64,000 nt of DNA from Telluribacter roseus (GTDB taxonomy: Bacteria; Bacteroidota; Bacteroidia; Cytophagales; Spirosomataceae), in assembly GCF_017355915.2 (NCBI RefSeq), contig NZ_JAFEUV020000006.1, positions 124,001 through 188,000 of the forward strand, given 5' to 3'. Below are positions 25,000-33,820 of this stretch, in pieces. The translations under genes and the position numbers were made by a program. The notes beneath the pieces were generated by a model. It did no database searches, had not been told where the DNA came from, and saw only the letters and a program-made list of their open reading frames with translations. How positions within the stretch are numbered: the stretch's first letter is position 1; every line of letters starts with the position of its first letter.

Positions 25000-26922
25000 T
25001 TAATCATTTGAATAGTAGTAGTTTTTGCCACTTTTGTTGTCAATACTGATATGCCCATTCTTTGCAAGAACTCTTGTTCCCCAAATAGATACTTTTTGAA
25101 CTGTACAACCAACTGCATCTGCAATTTCTCTTGCTGTCATAGCCTCAATTTTATTCAATTGAGATATCAATCCTAATATTTTAATTTCTACTTCTGCATA
25201 ATTACCTTCTGTTTTAGGAGATTCGAGATGTATAATTTCTATTAATTTTTCATCGTCATCGAAGCATCGCTTTATTTTGAATTTTACTAACTCTTGCTCT
25301 TCATAAATCTTTTGACAGTTAGGACACTTATAGCTTTTAGACTTACTTTTAGTAAAGTATGGATCAAATTGGGATAGAACATTGTCATATACAAACCTTA
25401 TAGGTGAGTAGTCATCTTTCTTGTCAGCATATTTTATATTGTACTCGCCACAGATGTCAAAGTCTATTGAATAGAGGTTGTAATTGCCACCATGTTTTGA
25501 TGCAACGTTTTCAGAAAGGAAATGAATCATAAAGTTTTCGCAAAGCACGTTCAGGTAATCCTTCCTAATAGGGTCGATCATAAAATGGCTCGATGCTCTG
25601 TCAGAAAATTTGTTCTTTTCTGACAGAGCCTTTTCGAGAATTGAGTTCCATATGTCCATGTAGTATCCAGGAATTAATTTCCTTTTGATTCCTCCCTGAA
25701 ATTGCTTTTGATAAGTTTTTCTAGCAGAGCTTATGCCATAGTTAATTTCTGATAATCCTATCTTCAAGTCTGTTTGAGATGACTGCGCTTGAACAAATGC
25801 ATTTTGTAATATAATTCCTATTGTTCTAGAAACACCGATTGTTTCTCGAGATAGTCTGTAGAATAGCTGATCTTTTGGGGCTTTGAATATGTCTGAATAC
25901 CCCAGCTCAGGACAAAATATCTCAATACGCTTCAATACTATCTTTTCTACGAACTCCTGCATTTTAGCCATAGCTGCAATAGCTCCTCCATATCTTTCTA
26001 CATAATCGTTGAAGTCCAAAGGAATATGGAAGATATCTCTTCCTACGATTACTTTGTCTCCAAAGTCATATCTATCTGTAATAACTCCTATTTTAAAAAA
26101 CATTCCGATTCTAGATCCTAAAAACGTTTTTAAAAGAGAGGAAAATTTGACTTGTGAGCTTTGGTTCAAATCGGAATATTCGTCAATAAATACATAGATA
26201 CTATCAATTCTTGCCTTCTTTTTGATTGAGTTTACCTTATTTAGAAAGTCTTGTACATTTATACCTCTTATTTGTGTATAATTTGTTGTTTTTTCGGATT
26301 CGTCAACATTGACGTCTTTAAAACCAAAACCTAAGTCTTTTGAGGTAGCTGAGATAGAATCTTCTGAACTCTCGGAATTTTTAGTTTTATCTATTACTGT
26401 TAGCTGCCGTTGGTTGTACAGCGTGATGCCCTCTACTAATACTTTTTCAATATATTCTAAATCATTCAATGCTGGATTCTCTTTTCTAAAAATCAGTAGA
26501 AAGCTTTCATCGAACATTAGTTCAAGTTGCTTCTTTAGCGATTCAATAATTTGCCTTATGAAATGCACTTCAATTAAATTGAAGTCATTTTCTGTATCGA
26601 ATAGGTCGTTGCACGTGCTAAGGTCAATATAGATAGGTAGGATTTTTCTGTCATTAAAAATAGAGCTCTGGTTCTTTAGCTTTGGTGATATTGTTTTAAG
26701 ACATTCGTAGTATCCCCTTAATAGATTTGTCGTTTTTCCAGTCCCTCTTCGTCCTGATATAAAGTTATCTTGCTTTTGAAGTAGTCCGTGTAGTATTCCA
26801 AAATAATCAATGAAGTAGTGTTCTAGCTTTTCTAATTCGTTGACTTGGTCTAAAGTAATATAATCGGCTCTGAGTATAGAGTCGAATGCCTCTCTAACCT
26901 TTTGTATTTGTTTACTATTCAT
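25000..26922 (-). CDS. ORC/Cdc6-like AAA+ ATPase with zinc ribbon and winged helix
   Basis: This 640-residue cytosolic protein has Walker A GRRGTGKTT (57-65), Walker B IYVFIDEYSD (242-251, Asp247-Glu248) and a sensor-like KIGVITDR (277-284). Large helical regions follow. Near the C-terminus are Cys533, Cys536 (YKCPNC) and Cys553, a probable zinc ribbon, then a winged helix (about 583-638; AREIADAVGCTVQKVSIWGT). It resembles ORC-CDC6/STAND-type ATPases, many of which work in defence or replication control. It is alone and much more AT-rich than its neighbours. Its GTAC motifs are few and none has the host's GGTAC or AGTAC context. It is therefore probably imported. Role is inferred only. Confidence 0.75.
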   Translation of the reverse strand: MNSKQIQKVREAFDSILRADYITLDQVNELEKLEHYFIDYFGILHGLLQKQDNFISGRRGTGKTTNLLRGYYECLKTISPKLKNQSSIFNDRKILPIYIDLSTCNDLFDTENDFNLIEVHFIRQIIESLKKQLELMFDESFLLIFRKENPALNDLEYIEKVLVEGITLYNQRQLTVIDKTKNSESSEDSISATSKDLGFGFKDVNVDESEKTTNYTQIRGINVQDFLNKVNSIKKKARIDSIYVFIDEYSDLNQSSQVKFSSLLKTFLGSRIGMFFKIGVITDRYDFGDKVIVGRDIFHIPLDFNDYVERYGGAIAAMAKMQEFVEKIVLKRIEIFCPELGYSDIFKAPKDQLFYRLSRETIGVSRTIGIILQNAFVQAQSSQTDLKIGLSEINYGISSARKTYQKQFQGGIKRKLIPGYYMDIWNSILEKALSEKNKFSDRASSHFMIDPIRKDYLNVLCENFMIHFLSENVASKHGGNYNLYSIDFDICGEYNIKYADKKDDYSPIRFVYDNVLSQFDPYFTKSKSKSYKCPNCQKIYEEQELVKFKIKRCFDDDEKLIEIIHLESPKTEGNYAEVEIKILGLISQLNKIEAMTAREIADAVGCTVQKVSIWGTRVLAKNGHISIDNKSGKNYYYSND

Positions 26923-27254
26923 TGTATTTGCTTGTGTGTATAATTAAAGGTTCTTGTAGTATAAGTATAGAGTACTCATATCAAAAGTAGTGAAAAGTTT
27001 GTATAATATACGATATGTTGGTTAATTGTTACCAAATACATAATAAACAAATTGTTGTTGTGTATGTATTGAGAATGCTTTACTTGATTAAGATTTTTTG
27101 TTTGTTATATTAACTTTGATCCTTACTTTATGCATCTACTGGATTTGAACGGGGGGTGCGTTCAAATCAAATTAGCAAATGTTGTAAATTGTATAATTTT
27201 AATTTAATGATACAAAAGATGCTTCAGCAGTCACTTCAAATCCTGATAAAACCC
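26923..27254. other. AT-rich gap with tRNA-like hairpin
   Basis: No gene lies here. The part next to the ATPase start must hold its promoter; TTTG, TATTTG and TTTGATATG elements are visible on the minus strand, but no unambiguous promoter can be assigned. A 10-base perfect hairpin sits at 27132-27158. Confidence 0.5.
27132..27158. repeat. Inverted repeat resembling a tRNA T-arm end
   Basis: GATTTGAACG (27132-27141) and CGTTCAAATC (27149-27158) pair perfectly around a G-rich loop. GTTCAAATCC is the conserved tRNA T-arm sequence, so an attachment-site scar is conceivable, but no tRNA structure can be built. Confidence 0.4.
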
Positions 27255-28913
27255 CTACTTCCCCCTCCTGAGCACCAGTACCCAGTCATCACCGCCTGCG
27301 GGAGGCGTAGCGGAAAGTACTCCTTTACTGGTCTGTACCTTGCCGGAAGTAGTCTGGTTGCTGACGGGGTTGAACCACTGGGCGGTGTAGGTGGTGTTGG
27401 CTAAGTTGTATAGTTGAATGGGAGTGGACGTGGGCAGGTAGGCCACGAGGGTATTACCGTCGTCGGTGCGGGATACGGATACGAAGTGGTTATACTGCTT
27501 ATCGCCGGGCTGGACTACCAGCAGGTTAGGGGCGGGCTTGAGGTTCCACCAGTCGAGTTGCCGCATAAATTGGGCCAGGTACCCTACCTGTGTACCACCC
27601 GGTAGCTTGATGCTCTCGTTCCAGCGGCTGGACCCTTCCCCCTTGCTGCCGTGGTTGAGGATGTGCTCACCGGTGCGTAGCCAGGGCCAGATACCGTTGG
27701 CGCCGTAGGTAATGCCCGAGGTAGGAGCCGCCAGGATGCTCCAGTAGCTGGCGCTGCGTACATCCTTCGCGGTGATCTTAGGACCGATCTCTTCGTACAC
27801 CGGCTCCATATTGATGAGAGGGCGGGCGGGCAACTTGTCCCACTTAGTAGCGACGTGGCCTTTGGTGATGAAGTTGACAGCACCGGCTCCGCTGTTATGG
27901 CCCGACTGGTAGCCTACAATGTCCAGCCAGGGCTCGTTGGCGTAGACTTCGCCAATCCAGGAGCCGCCCTGTGGATGCTGGGCTACTACCCCCGGCGGTC
28001 GGGCGTTCCCGTGCTCATCACCGAATACGCCCCGGCCGATATTCTTCCAGCGCTGCTCCAGGTTATCAGTATACTTACCATCACCACCCAGAATCCATAC
28101 TACCTGATGGCCGCCGTAGCGGGCTACCATGTAGCGGGCCAGCAGGATGGCTTCCTCTTCGGGCAGGTAGTAGCCGGGGCTCAGCTCGCGCCCCTGCACG
28201 GCAGGCAAAGCCCACAACAGCACCGGCGCGGCCACCAGACCATACTCATTGATCTTATCCACCTTGCCGTCGAGGTGCTGAAAGAAGGATGGATTGATGC
28301 TGATCTTGCCACTCCCCTCGATAGCCACTTCACCACGGCTGTTCTTGTCGCCGCCGCGCCACTGGGTCGTCACAAACTGGATGACGCTGTAGCCGTTCTG
28401 GGAGCGGTTGGCCAGGTAGGTATCCCACTCCTGCTCGGTGGATTTGAGGGTACCGTTCCAGGCAGTACAGGCGGCCCAGAAGAAGGGAGTACCGTCGGCG
28501 TGGGTGAGGTGGTAGCTGCCCTTGGGGCGCACGATGCTGCCGTGCCGGTAGATATCGTGCTTGCTGGAGTTGGCACTCACCTGAAAGGTACCCCGCTGAC
28601 GGTGGAGGCCGGTATTGGTGGTATCGGAGCAGAGGGTTTCCCAGGTCCAGGTACCGGTTTCGTCCGGGGCCATGCGTACCTTCCAGTTACGGGCGCCGTC
28701 CCAGAAACCGTGTATGTTTTTAGTCCGGCCGCTGGGAGAGGTAAAGCGTATACTGAAATTACGGACGTTGTAGATCGGATTTTCATAGTCTTTGCTGCTG
28801 GTAAAGCTATGCTCATACCGGGACCAGAGGGGTGTCTGGGCGAAGGTGGAGGATACACAGCCGATAAAAGCCACTACAAACAGGAATACCAATCGGAGAA
28901 AAAACGTGCTCAT
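27255..28913 (-). CDS. DUF5060/DUF4038 glycoside hydrolase-like protein
   Basis: The 552-residue exported protein (signal about 1-25) begins with a DUF5060-like beta domain (YENPIYNVRNFSIRFTSPSG) followed by a DUF4038 TIM-barrel glycosidase domain (GTPFFWAACTAWNGT, QHLDGKVDKINEYGLVAAPV, YMVARYGGHQVVWILGGDGK) and a C-terminal beta domain (DDGNTLVAYLPTSTPI). DUF4038 includes apiosidases of family GH140 that attack rhamnogalacturonan II. It lies at the end of PUL 1, but a terminator at 29105-29136 separates it from GH53, so it probably has its own promoter. The catalytic acid pair could not be pinned down by eye. Confidence 0.85.
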   Translation of the reverse strand: MSTFFLRLVFLFVVAFIGCVSSTFAQTPLWSRYEHSFTSSKDYENPIYNVRNFSIRFTSPSGRTKNIHGFWDGARNWKVRMAPDETGTWTWETLCSDTTNTGLHRQRGTFQVSANSSKHDIYRHGSIVRPKGSYHLTHADGTPFFWAACTAWNGTLKSTEQEWDTYLANRSQNGYSVIQFVTTQWRGGDKNSRGEVAIEGSGKISINPSFFQHLDGKVDKINEYGLVAAPVLLWALPAVQGRELSPGYYLPEEEAILLARYMVARYGGHQVVWILGGDGKYTDNLEQRWKNIGRGVFGDEHGNARPPGVVAQHPQGGSWIGEVYANEPWLDIVGYQSGHNSGAGAVNFITKGHVATKWDKLPARPLINMEPVYEEIGPKITAKDVRSASYWSILAAPTSGITYGANGIWPWLRTGEHILNHGSKGEGSSRWNESIKLPGGTQVGYLAQFMRQLDWWNLKPAPNLLVVQPGDKQYNHFVSVSRTDDGNTLVAYLPTSTPIQLYNLANTTYTAQWFNPVSNQTTSGKVQTSKGVLSATPPAGGDDWVLVLRRGK

Positions 28914-29104
28914 CAGGAAGAAAGGGTCAAAGAGGTTGGTTAGGAATAAGGCTTGTAAATCAAAGACGAATTCGGCTTTATTTTCCCTATGGCACTGGTG
29001 ATATTCTTGCGGATAAATTCGTCTGGATCACCCGGAGAGCATGAGGAAAACTACCTCGCTCGTCAAGGTTGAGCGAGTACTGAGTCCCGGAAATACTCCT
29101 AAAA

Positions 29105-29136
29105 AAAGATCTCCGCAACTACTTGCGGAGATCTTT
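29105..29136 (-). terminator. Terminator between GH53 and DUF4038 genes
   Basis: AAAGATCTCCGCAA pairs with TTGCGGAGATCTTT around CTAC. On the minus strand a run of T residues follows, so the GH53 transcript ends here. Confidence 0.88.
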
Positions 29137-29183
29137 GGAAGCTGTAAGGCTATGAAGTACCAATGTGTACTTTACTTCTGACA

Positions 29184-30221
29184 CTACTCCACCAGGAAAG
29201 CATCCAGGGCTTTGGTTGGGCGACCGTCTTCGCCCCAGGCGCTGAGTCCGTACTTCGACCAGCTCCGGGCACCCTGGGGCTCCCAGTACAGCACGCCCAG
29301 GCCCTTTCCGTTGGGGACAGCCTTTACTTTTTGCTGTACGGCTACCAGCATGTCGTAGGTATTCTGAGGTTTGTTGTCTTCGCCACCTACTTCTACTACC
29401 ATCACTTCCTTATCGTAGCGGGCGGCCATGTCGTTGAGATTAGCTCCCAAGTCGTCAATGGACTCGGTGTAGTCGGGATTGCCTTTGAGCCAGTAGGGGT
29501 AATAGGACAGGCCAATGACATCGTAGCGGGCACCGTGGGTGCGGGCATTATCAAACCACGTCCGGAACCGCTGGCTGTTGTTGCCCTGATCGAGGTGCAG
29601 GATTACTTTCGACATTGGGCTCACTGCCTTAATGGCATCATAGCCCTTGTTGATCAGCTGCGCCAGCTGGGGCCAGTTGGCCGTACTTCCTTCGGGGTAG
29701 ATCATGCCGCCCGGGGTTTCGTTACCCACCTGCACCCACTCGGGATAGATGCCTTCGGCTTTGAGGGCGGTCATTACGTCAAAGGTGTAGTTGTATACGT
29801 CGTCCAGGAGCTGCGGGAAGTCGTGACCTTCCCAGGCCGCGGGCTTTTTCTGCTTACCCGGATCGGCCCAGGAGTCGCTGTAGTGGAAGTTGAGCATGAT
29901 GCGCATACCCCACTTCTGGGCTCGTTTGGCCAGGGCTACGGTTTCTTCCTTGGAGCAGTGCCCGCTCCGGGGATCATCCGACGGATCCACCCAGGTACGC
30001 AGGCGTACGGTGTTAAATCCGTGGTCTTTCAGGATCTGGAAGCAGTCCTGGGCTACGCCCTGGTCGTTATAAAAGGTATAGCCGGTGGCTTCCATCTGGG
30101 GCAGCCAGCTGATATCACCTCCCTTCGCAAATTCGGTAGCTTGTTTTTGGGTATTGGGCGTGCGGGTCGCGCAGCCTGCCAGTAGGAAAAGACTAAAAAA
30201 GGATGTTATCAGGTATTTCAT
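29184..30221 (-). CDS. GH53 arabinogalactan endo-beta-1,4-galactanase lipoprotein
   Basis: The 345-residue protein has a lipoprotein signal (FLLAGC, Cys17) and a family GH53 barrel. The acid/base lies in WVQVGNETPGG (Glu168) and the nucleophile in MVVEVGG (Glu277). Typical motifs GYTFYNDQGV, DHGFNTVRLRTWVDP and NFHYSDSWADPGKQ are present. GH53 cuts beta-1,4-galactan in type I arabinogalactan and pectin side chains. A surface lipoprotein galactanase next to SusC/SusD is the standard PUL layout, and points to a galactan substrate for PUL 1. The enzyme appears full length. Confidence 0.95.
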   Translation of the reverse strand: MKYLITSFFSLFLLAGCATRTPNTQKQATEFAKGGDISWLPQMEATGYTFYNDQGVAQDCFQILKDHGFNTVRLRTWVDPSDDPRSGHCSKEETVALAKRAQKWGMRIMLNFHYSDSWADPGKQKKPAAWEGHDFPQLLDDVYNYTFDVMTALKAEGIYPEWVQVGNETPGGMIYPEGSTANWPQLAQLINKGYDAIKAVSPMSKVILHLDQGNNSQRFRTWFDNARTHGARYDVIGLSYYPYWLKGNPDYTESIDDLGANLNDMAARYDKEVMVVEVGGEDNKPQNTYDMLVAVQQKVKAVPNGKGLGVLYWEPQGARSWSKYGLSAWGEDGRPTKALDAFLVE

Positions 30222-30457
30222 AAAAAGGTAAGACGTTCATCAAGGAGCTGTAAAGTTAAATGATGAACGTTTTAGTCCGACCTTCATTATCCGGTGCTAC
30301 TTATTAATTGAGCCTACAATTGAGCTCTTTTTGGGTGAAGGAGATTAGGTAGGCTGATAGTTAGCAGTTTACGCGCTGATGGCAAAGGTCCGGTTCTATG
30401 GAGACACAAGCCCAAATGAAACAGCTAATACCTGATCCCTTACCACCTACCATCTAC

Positions 30458-32140
30458 CTACAATTCCAGCCGTTGTCCGTCTTTCAGCAGTACCGCCCGT
30501 AGCTTTTCGTAGGGGAGCTTCTGGGGCGATACCTTGTTGTCAAGGGCCAGTACCGCCGCGGTAGCCGCCGACTGTCCCAGGATCATAAACACGGGTTCCA
30601 TCCGGATGGAGCCGTAGGCAATGTGTGAACTCGACATGGCGACGGGTACCAACAAGTTGCTGCACTCTTTTTCCTTCGGCAGGATAGAACCGTAGGCGAT
30701 GGAGTAGGGCTTGTCGGGATGTACCCCAATGTCGCCTTCGTTCTGTACGTAGCCATCTGCCTTGACATAACGCTGCGCGTTGTGGGCATCCAGCGCATAG
30801 GAGCCCATACCTATGGGCTGAGGTACTTCTTTCTTGCCTAGTGTGTGCGGCTCAGTCATTACAAATTCACCGGTCATGCGGCGGGCTTCCCGCACATAGA
30901 TCTGGTGGGGCCAGTTGCCGTTGTCGGTAAACTCATCCTTCGCCAGTCCCCACTGCTGCATCTGCTCACGTACGTTGGCGGGCATGCGCGGATCGTTCTG
31001 CATGAAGTACAGGAGGCCCTTCTGGTAGCGCTCGTGGTCTTTGATGATCTCGCGGCGACGCTCGTAGCTGGCCTCGGGATAGTCGTAGTTTTTGCCAATG
31101 TAGTCGGTACTGAACGGACCGTGGTTGTTGGTGTCGGTCTTGCGGTTGGGGATGGGGTCGTACTTCTGGAAAGTCTCGTCCCAGCCGGTATCGTACACCC
31201 GCAGCAGCAGCTCGTAGCGCGCCGGATCGTAGCCTTCGGGCTTGGGGAAAGGCACGCGGTTGTCGGGGTGATTGCTCATGCACAGCCGGAAACAGTATGC
31301 CTGAATTTTATTGTCGCCGGAGCCTTTTTCGCCCGGTGGCTCAGCCGATACTTCGGGCAGCAGTCCGCTCTTCGGATCGCCGGGTACTTTGTAGGGGCTC
31401 ACGGGCTTTTTAAAGTGGTGGCCGTGCTGGAATACTTCGGTCTGTACCCCGTTCCACTGCTCGCCGTAGACGCTGTTGGCTTCGCGGCCCACGTGGTAGC
31501 TTACGCCCGCCGCGGCCATCAGGTCACCCTCGTAGGTAGCGTCGATGAACATCTTACCTTCGTAGGTATTACCACTCAGCGTCCGGAACGACTGGATCTT
31601 GTCTCCCTTCTTGGTCACACCCTTCGACGAACGGTCCAGCCACTCGTCGCGGTAGACGGTAAGGCCATTCTCTTTTACAAAATCTTCAAATACCTGTTCG
31701 GCCGCGTGCGGTTCGAAGATCCACATGGTGCGGTTGCTGCCGTCCATAGCCGGTGTACCCTGGCCTTTGTTGCCGTACTCCGACTGCTTTTGCCACTTCC
31801 AGTTTTCGGGCTTCTGGTAGTGCTGGTACAAGCGGTGGTAAAACTCTCGCGATAATCCACCAATTACGGACTTATTACCTGTATCCGTAAAGCCCAGTCC
31901 ACCTGACGACAATCCGCCCAGGTGCTTGTCGGGTGATACCACTATGACTGATTTACCCATTTTTTTAGCCTGCATGGCCGCGGTAATGGCGCCGGAGGTA
32001 CCACCGTAGATGATTACATCGGCCCGTCGTACGGCGGCCCGGTGGTTGGATGTGGAGTTCTGGCTGCCATCCACAGGAGGAGTCGCCGCTGTAAGTGCAA
32101 AGAGCAGGGCTAAAAGAGAAAGTGAATGTTTTAATCTCAT
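30458..32140 (-). CDS. Exported FAD-dependent oxidoreductase
   Basis: The 560-residue product has a signal peptide (about 1-25) and a FAD_oxidored (PF12831) domain with an N-terminal FAD motif DVIIYGGTSGAITAAMQAKK and a second conserved segment, FIDATYEGDLMAAAGVSYHVGRE. The family is common in Bacteroidota and Planctomycetes PULs and is often misnamed as xanthan lyase. The substrate is unknown but probably a sugar or sugar acid in the periplasm. It lies between SusD and GH53, all on the same strand. A stretch of about 236 bases without a clear terminator separates it from GH53. Confidence 0.9.
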   Translation of the reverse strand: MRLKHSLSLLALLFALTAATPPVDGSQNSTSNHRAAVRRADVIIYGGTSGAITAAMQAKKMGKSVIVVSPDKHLGGLSSGGLGFTDTGNKSVIGGLSREFYHRLYQHYQKPENWKWQKQSEYGNKGQGTPAMDGSNRTMWIFEPHAAEQVFEDFVKENGLTVYRDEWLDRSSKGVTKKGDKIQSFRTLSGNTYEGKMFIDATYEGDLMAAAGVSYHVGREANSVYGEQWNGVQTEVFQHGHHFKKPVSPYKVPGDPKSGLLPEVSAEPPGEKGSGDNKIQAYCFRLCMSNHPDNRVPFPKPEGYDPARYELLLRVYDTGWDETFQKYDPIPNRKTDTNNHGPFSTDYIGKNYDYPEASYERRREIIKDHERYQKGLLYFMQNDPRMPANVREQMQQWGLAKDEFTDNGNWPHQIYVREARRMTGEFVMTEPHTLGKKEVPQPIGMGSYALDAHNAQRYVKADGYVQNEGDIGVHPDKPYSIAYGSILPKEKECSNLLVPVAMSSSHIAYGSIRMEPVFMILGQSAATAAVLALDNKVSPQKLPYEKLRAVLLKDGQRLEL

Positions 32141-32329
32141 AAATCAAGGATCTGGATTTAATACTTGGCGACAGCAGATCAGGTTAGCTCTGGGGCAGGC
32201 CTAATCTGGCTGTCTACTTATATAAGCTTTGAAATTACTATCACTACTATCTGCTAGGTCAGGAAAGTCAAAGGATAAGGACAGTCCTTTGTACCACCAA
32301 TGATAATAGCGGGTAAAGTACTCTATGGA

Positions 32330-33763
32330 TCAATAGCCGGTATTCTGCACGAGTGCCGGGTTCACATCTATTTCAGTCTGTGGGATGGGGAACAGGTAGT
32401 GCCGCTCCTCCACCTTGATGGTGGGGTTCTGGGCATTCATGGCGCTGATCAGCCTTTTGGTGCGGGCCAGGTCGTACCAGCGGTGTCCTTCAAAGGCCAG
32501 TTCCAACCTCCTTTCCAATAGTACGCTATCCCTGAACTCGGCCTGACTCAGCGTAGGGGCGAGGTCGGGAAGCCCGGCCCGGCTACGGATCCGGTTGATG
32601 GTGGCGTAGGCTTCGGGGTTTCCGGCGGATATTTCATTGAGGGCTTCGGCGTACATCAGCAGTACATCCGCGTAGCGGATAATGGGGTAGTTGTTGGAGC
32701 CGTCGCCATTCGCGGTGGCGGATGGGTCAAGGTACTTATATACATAGCCCGGAAAGGCAACGCTGGCAGGGGCGGCGGGAGTGGTAGTGGCAGAATACAG
32801 CCGGATGGTCACATTGCGGCGCTTGTCATCTTCACTGTAGGTCTTGTAAAGATTCTCTGTAACCGGATCGTCTCCAAAGCCGGCGATGCCGTTGACCCGG
32901 TCAAAGTTAGGGCGCATGTAGCCCTGCATCCAGCTACCTTCGCCAAAGCCTCCCCCCAGAGCCTGCATCTCGAACACGGCCTCTTTCCCGTTTTTGTTCG
33001 AGATCAGGAAAGCATCAGCGTAGTTGGTCCAGAGGTCATAGGTACCCGAGTCAATGACTTCCTTGGCTTTGGCGGCGGCTTTAGCCCACTCCTGACGGGT
33101 CAGGTACACCTTGGCCAGAAAGGCTTTGGCGGCACCTCTCGTAGCGCGGCCACGGTCAGCTCCGGTGTACGTAGCGGGTAGTACGCCTTCGGCATCCGTA
33201 AAATCCTGGATGATCTGGTTGTAGACCTCATCTACGGAAGCCCGGGGGATAGCCAGGTTATTCAGCGAGGTAGTTTCTGCCGTGACCAGAGGTACACCAC
33301 CAAACAGACGTACCAGCGTAAAGTAGTAGAAGGCCCGCATAAACTTAGCTTCGGCTATGTAACGGTTTTTCAGCTCGTTGTCCATAGGGATAGCGGGTAC
33401 GCGGTCAATGACGGTGTTGGCCCGGTTGATGCCCCGATAGACAGCCGACCAGAGTGACTGGAAAGTGGTAGTAGCCGGAGTAAAGGTATACTTGTCGAGG
33501 TCGTTTTTAGCCTGGTTGGCGGTGGATCTTCCGCCGCCCCATTCGGCATCGTCCGTGGCCTGGTCCTGGATGATCCACATGATCTGTCCGTACAAGTCGG
33601 AGGAGTTGAGAGGATCGTATACGGTACTTACCGCGGCCTTGGCATCCTCAGCATTTTTATAAAAGTTAGCTGGTGTAAAGCTGGATTCGGGCTTTTGCTC
33701 CAGTACATCGCAGGAGGTCAGTACCCATAGCGAAAAGAGAAAAAGGGTAGTCGACTTTTTCAT
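32330..33763 (-). CDS. SusD/RagB-family lipoprotein, PUL 1
   Basis: A 477-residue surface lipoprotein (lipobox VLTSC, Cys18) of the SusD family, with the TPR-like front (LYGQIMWIIQDQATDDAEWG) and the C-terminal signature of RagB/SusD (ERRLELAFEGHRWYDLARTK, then RHYLFPIPQTEIDVNP). It forms a lid over its SusC partner, encoded 57 bases upstream, to deliver oligosaccharides. Length is typical. The pair sits downstream of its regulators and upstream of the FAD oxidoreductase. Confidence 0.97.
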   Translation of the reverse strand: MKKSTTLFLFSLWVLTSCDVLEQKPESSFTPANFYKNAEDAKAAVSTVYDPLNSSDLYGQIMWIIQDQATDDAEWGGGRSTANQAKNDLDKYTFTPATTTFQSLWSAVYRGINRANTVIDRVPAIPMDNELKNRYIAEAKFMRAFYYFTLVRLFGGVPLVTAETTSLNNLAIPRASVDEVYNQIIQDFTDAEGVLPATYTGADRGRATRGAAKAFLAKVYLTRQEWAKAAAKAKEVIDSGTYDLWTNYADAFLISNKNGKEAVFEMQALGGGFGEGSWMQGYMRPNFDRVNGIAGFGDDPVTENLYKTYSEDDKRRNVTIRLYSATTTPAAPASVAFPGYVYKYLDPSATANGDGSNNYPIIRYADVLLMYAEALNEISAGNPEAYATINRIRSRAGLPDLAPTLSQAEFRDSVLLERRLELAFEGHRWYDLARTKRLISAMNAQNPTIKVEERHYLFPIPQTEIDVNPALVQNTGY

Positions 33764-33820
33764 ATTTCAGATGTTCAAGTAGTTGTCAAAAAGAAAGATG
33801 TTGTAGATAGATAGCTTGGC

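Noticed and set aside
27855-28943. Long plus-strand frame (362 codons) opposite the DUF4038 gene
   Set aside because: It is a shadow: no domain, biased composition (Val/Gly-rich), and the minus-strand gene is clearly real.
29163-30185. Plus-strand frame of 340 codons opposite GH53
   Set aside because: Mirror frame produced by the codon bias of the GH53 gene. Catalytic motifs are all on the minus strand.
30845-31855. Plus-strand frame of 336 codons opposite the FAD oxidoreductase
   Set aside because: Shadow frame; no family features.
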